From JAADHY01 sp964428935 (GTDB lineage: Bacteria > Planctomycetota > Planctomycetia > Planctomycetales > Planctomycetaceae), in contig CAYSAG010000219.1 of assembly GCA_964428935.1 (NCBI GenBank), positions 1 through 8,546 on the forward strand: a stretch of DNA of 8,546 nucleotides, read 5' to 3'. Positions 6,700-8,546 of the stretch are shown here, one piece after another (the stretch's first letter is position 1; each line of letters opens with the position of its first letter). The position numbers and the translations under genes were made by a program. Below the pieces are notes generated by a model. It did no database searches and was not told where the DNA came from. It saw only the letters and a list, made by a program, of their open reading frames with translations.

Positions 6700-6754
6700 G
6701 CCACGCCCGTCCCGTTCCCGTTGACGGAACCGGGGCCCAGCACGCCGGCGTGGC
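6700..6754. repeat. Nested inverted repeats between hydrolase and DUF4838 genes
   Basis: An outer perfect 8-bp pair, GCCACGCC (6700-6707) and GGCGTGGC (6747-6754), encloses an inner hairpin CCCGTTCC (6711-6718) with GGAACCGGG (6726-6734, one bulged base). A competing 12-bp palindrome CACGCCGGCGTG covers 6741-6752. It begins about 20 bases after the hydrolase stop on the minus strand. It could stabilise or end the upstream message; no T-run follows, so it is not a canonical terminator. Confidence 0.45.
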
Positions 6755-6774
6755 GTGTTCCCAGCCACAAAAGG

Positions 6775-7521
6775 TCACGGGCTTGCCGGCGCGCCCCGCT
6801 TTTGCCGAAGCAGCCACTCGTAGAGCTGCGGGTTGTTGTAGGTTTGGGTCCAGGCGTCGTGTCCGGCGTCGGGGTAGACGGTCAGCTTGGCGTGGCCACC
6901 TTCTTTGTTGATGGCTTCCACCATTTCGCGCGACCGCCTCACAGGCACGCCGCGGTCCAACGCTCCGTGAAACGCCCAGACGGGCACGCGAGCCAGTGCC
7001 TCGGCCCAGTACGTTTCGCCGCCGCCGCAAATGGGCACCAGTGCGGCGAAGCGGTCCGGGCGGTAGAAGCCCAACGCCCACGTACCGAACCCACCCATGC
7101 TCAGCCCCGTGACGTAAATGCGGTCCTCGTCCACCTTGTACTTCTTGACGACGCTGTCCAGCAAAGCGACCAGCTCCACCGGCTGCCACCATTGACCTTT
7201 CGGACACTGCGGCGAGACGACAATGAACGGGAAGTCCTTCCCGGCCGCAATCAACTTGGGTGGCCCGTGTCGCTTGACCAGCTCCAAGTCGTCGCCGCGC
7301 TCGCCCGCCCCGTGCAGGAACAACAACAGCGGCCAGGCGTCGCGCTTCTCGTAGTCCGGGGGCAAGTAGAGCAGGTACTTCAGCCGAACGGGCACGCACG
7401 CGTCGAGCTGAGCGGGTTGTTGTCGACCGGGCGTCTGTCCAAGCGCAACGACCGGGCCGGCGAAGACGGTGAGCAGTCCGAGAGCGAGCGGTCCCAATGC
7501 GAACACGCGGAGTTTGTTCAT
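6775..7521 (-). CDS. Secreted alpha/beta-hydrolase (COG4099-like esterase/peptidase)
   Basis: The protein has 248 residues with a signal peptide (MNKLRV, then a hydrophobic core at 7-27, likely cut near ALG at 26-28). The mature part is one alpha/beta-hydrolase domain. The oxyanion motif is LHGAGERGDD (69-78), the nucleophile elbow is GLSMGG (139-144) with Ser141, the acid is probably Asp189 in HGALDRGVP, and the base is His221 in DAGHDAW. The triad is therefore complete. YLLYLPPDYEKR (49-60) and SPQCPKGQWW (103-112) are typical of the COG4099 'predicted peptidase' and related carbohydrate-esterase groups. The family includes esterases acting on plant polysaccharides, but the substrate here is inferred only from the neighbours. 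The start ATG 7521 was preferred to one at 7542 because AGGAG lies nine bases before it and the signal peptide then begins properly. It lies upstream of the DUF4838 gene on the same strand and is divergent from the gene at 8004. Confidence 0.9.
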   Translation of the reverse strand: MNKLRVFALGPLALGLLTVFAGPVVALGQTPGRQQPAQLDACVPVRLKYLLYLPPDYEKRDAWPLLLFLHGAGERGDDLELVKRHGPPKLIAAGKDFPFIVVSPQCPKGQWWQPVELVALLDSVVKKYKVDEDRIYVTGLSMGGFGTWALGFYRPDRFAALVPICGGGETYWAEALARVPVWAFHGALDRGVPVRRSREMVEAINKEGGHAKLTVYPDAGHDAWTQTYNNPQLYEWLLRQKRGAPASP

Positions 7522-7530
7522 TCGGTGGTT

Positions 7531-7535
7531 CTCCT
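7531..7535 (-). promoter_or_regulatory. Shine-Dalgarno of the alpha/beta-hydrolase gene
   Basis: AGGAG on the minus strand (CTCCT on the plus strand) lies nine bases before ATG 7521 and selects that start over the in-frame ATG at 7542. Confidence 0.7.
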
Positions 7536-7631
7536 GTTGCAAACACGGTGCAGAGCCTTGTGGCGGCGCTCACGGCAGTCGCACCCGTGCTGCGTAAGGG
7601 CATTCGCAACCTGAGCGGGGCGTCTCCGTCA

Positions 7632-7669
7632 AGCACCGCCACGAATGAGTGTGCTTCGCGAGCGGTGCT
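7632..7669. repeat. 8-bp inverted repeat with 22-bp spacer
   Basis: AGCACCGC (7632-7639) and GCGGTGCT (7662-7669) are perfect reverse complements. It could be an operator or an RNA stem in the leader of the hydrolase transcript. Confidence 0.4.
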
Positions 7670-7681
7670 GCGCCAAGGCAA

Positions 7682-7730
7682 ACGCGACCGGCGGCCCGCG
7701 CCGCGTTTGGAAACGGCGGGCCGACCGCGT
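7682..7730. repeat. Long composite inverted repeat
   Basis: The core pair CGGCCCGC (7692-7699) and GCGGGCCG (7716-7723) is perfect. It continues inward as CGTT/AACG (7704-7707 with 7712-7715) and outward, after an internal loop, as ACGCG (7682-7686) with CGCGT (7726-7730). The resulting stem-loop is the strongest in the region. No T-run follows on either strand. Confidence 0.45.
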
Positions 7731-7795
7731 AAGCTCGAAAGGTCCCGAGCGCGTTCGCGGGCCGGACGGGCTGTCTGGTTCGGCCGGCTGGTCTG

Positions 7796-7833
7796 CGAGC
7801 GGAACGCTCGGTTCGGTGCCGCAGGCGGGCACC
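7796..7833. repeat. Two adjacent short hairpins
   Basis: CGAGCG-GAA-CGCTCG (7796-7810) is a perfect 6-bp stem with a three-base loop. GGTGCC (7815-7820) and GGCACC (7828-7833) form a second perfect 6-bp stem around a seven-base loop. They sit about 170 bp before the start of the plus-strand gene. Confidence 0.4.
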
Positions 7834-7990
7834 AGGCCTTTGCGGACGGCGCGGGGTGCGGCGGCGGTCGACCGAGTGGAGTCACGCCGGGCGACACCGA
7901 CTCGCCTTGAGTGGCGGAACGACGCACCTCGCCGACGTGCCTGGCCAGCGTGGCCGTGCGTTTGCAGCGAGGCCCTGTTGAGCGAAACAG

Positions 7991-7997
7991 AAGGAGG
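7991..7997 (+). promoter_or_regulatory. Perfect Shine-Dalgarno selecting a GTG start
   Basis: AAGGAGG is fully complementary to the usual 16S rRNA tail and stands six bases before GTG 8004. It identifies the start of the edge gene, which has no suitable ATG at that point. Confidence 0.85.
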
Positions 7998-8003
7998 CTG
8001 CCA

Positions 8004-8546
8004 GTGAAAACGAACGTGGCTGCGGTTTGGCTGGTCTTGGCCGTCTGGGCGGTCGGTGCGGACGCGGCGGACGCAGGTCGCGCGGAAGTCGCTCTGAACG
8101 GCTCGGTGTTGGCCGACCGGGTCTTCGCCTTAATGAACGACTACTTCCGCGACTTCCGGCACCCGCAGACGGGCGTCGTCTACGGCGCTCGCCTGGCGAC
8201 TCGTCACCAGTGGACGTCGCCGGAAGAGGTGAAGGCCGGGCGGCCCGCTCCGTGGGGCTACGGCTCGAAAATTGAGGACACGGCACTGCACAGCGGTCAT
8301 TTGCTGGTCGCCCTGTTGGAAGCGTGCCAGGCCCGACCGGCGCCGGTCTTGAAAGAGAACCTGACGAAGACGTTCCAGGCGCTGAAATGGATTGGGTCCC
8401 TTCCCGAGCGGTACCCGAAGCCGGGCTTGCCGGCGTTGGAGGGACTGGTGCCGCGCGGCCCTCACCCCGACGACCCGACGGCCTACTACGACGACTCGTC
8501 CATGGACCAGCACACGACGTACGTCATTAGCTTGGCCCGCTACGCC
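8004..8546 (+). CDS. Secreted protein, probable (alpha/alpha) toroid fold, cut by the window edge
   Basis: Only the first 181 codons are present; the frame is open to the last base. The start is GTG 8004 behind a perfect Shine-Dalgarno. The first residues form a signal peptide (KTN, then AAVWLVLAVWAVGADA, likely cut near ADA at 20-22). The mature part is helix-rich: an amphipathic helix around 36-50, then WGYGSKIEDTALHSGHLLVALLEAC (from about 84), and a second helix near 116-130 (LTKTFQALKWIGSL). A loop rich in Asp and Tyr (PTAYYDDSSMDQHTTY, about 159-174) could line an active site. Alternating helices with ED...H and DQH motifs suggest a six-hairpin glycosidase-like barrel, as in several lyases and glycoside hydrolases, but I do not recognise the family and the activity is unassigned. 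It is divergent from the secreted hydrolase and DUF4838 genes, which supports a role in the same extracellular sugar metabolism. Confidence 0.8.
   Translation, partial: MKTNVAAVWLVLAVWAVGADAADAGRAEVALNGSVLADRVFALMNDYFRDFRHPQTGVVYGARLATRHQWTSPEEVKAGRPAPWGYGSKIEDTALHSGHLLVALLEACQARPAPVLKENLTKTFQALKWIGSLPERYPKPGLPALEGLVPRGPHPDDPTAYYDDSSMDQHTTYVISLARYA

Larger units (their letters stand above)
6605..6774. other. 170-bp gap between the hydrolase and DUF4838 genes
   Basis: No gene is seen. On the minus strand this is the leader of the DUF4838 gene and the 3' flank of the hydrolase gene. It holds a nested inverted repeat (6700-6754) and the GGGAG ribosome binding site (complement of 6614-6618). Whether the two genes share a transcript is open, since the gap is long enough for its own promoter. 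Confidence 0.6.
7522..8003. other. Divergent intergenic region (482 bp)
   Basis: This region separates the minus-strand hydrolase gene from the plus-strand gene at 8004 and should hold the promoters of both. No clear -35/-10 pair is visible. Open frames crossing it are Arg/Gly-rich and lack ribosome binding sites, so they are considered chance. It contains four inverted repeats between 7632 and 7833. Confidence 0.6.

Noticed and set aside
6493..7614. Plus-strand frame of 373 codons
   Set aside because: It is antisense to the hydrolase gene with an intact triad; no ribosome binding site or recognisable domain.
7590..7625. Possible TPP-riboswitch-like string (CAACCTGAGCGGGG)
   Set aside because: The paired CUGAGA motif and the required stem are absent, and no thiamine gene is nearby.
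4613..7927. Minus-strand frame of 1104 codons as one giant protein
   Set aside because: The part above 6604 runs through an intergenic gap, across the hydrolase gene in a different frame, and is Arg/Pro-rich. The true start at 6604 has a Shine-Dalgarno and a signal peptide.
7645..8007. Plus-strand frame of 120 codons ending in a GTGA overlap with the gene at 8004
   Set aside because: The overlap looks suggestive, but the product is Arg-rich with no hydrophobic or domain pattern, and the frame lies over inverted repeats.

Overview
The window is GC-rich DNA carrying five intact genes and one cut by the right edge, plus a possible tail at the left edge. Codon choice, weak separation of genes into long operons, secreted proteins built on DUF4838 and (alpha/alpha)-helical folds, and the ABC-2 permease type all suggest a planctomycete (Pirellulales-like) or a close PVC relative. 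That assignment is from family knowledge; no 16S or other marker gene is present.

Layout: (1) Positions 1-3115, plus strand: an ABC-2 type permease (168-1133) whose stop overlaps by one base the start of a 660-residue ABC-exporter-like protein (1133-3115). This second protein keeps the exporter fold but has lost the Walker A lysine, the LSGGQ signature, the Walker B aspartate and the switch histidine, so it looks like a pseudo-ATPase. This is the most unusual item in the window. (2) 3229-4119, plus strand: endonuclease IV (nfo), with all nine metal ligands. (3) 4120-4612: a convergent intergenic region containing a 127-bp element with perfect 16-bp inverted ends, MITE-like or a structured RNA, and several small repeats. 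(4) 4613-6604, minus strand: a secreted DUF4838 protein. (5) 6775-7521, minus strand: a secreted alpha/beta-hydrolase with an intact Ser-Asp-His triad. (6) 7522-8003: a divergent intergenic region dense in inverted repeats. (7) 8004-8546, plus strand: the N-terminal 181 residues of a secreted, probably helical-barrel protein that begins at GTG behind a perfect Shine-Dalgarno sequence.

Functionally, the left part is a membrane-transport unit whose energising ATPase is not seen here (perhaps upstream of the window) and a housekeeping DNA-repair gene. The right part is a divergent group of three exported proteins of types common in planctomycete polysaccharide breakdown: a GH20/GH67-like DUF4838 protein, an esterase/peptidase-like hydrolase and a toroid-like protein. 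Substrates cannot be read from the sequence.
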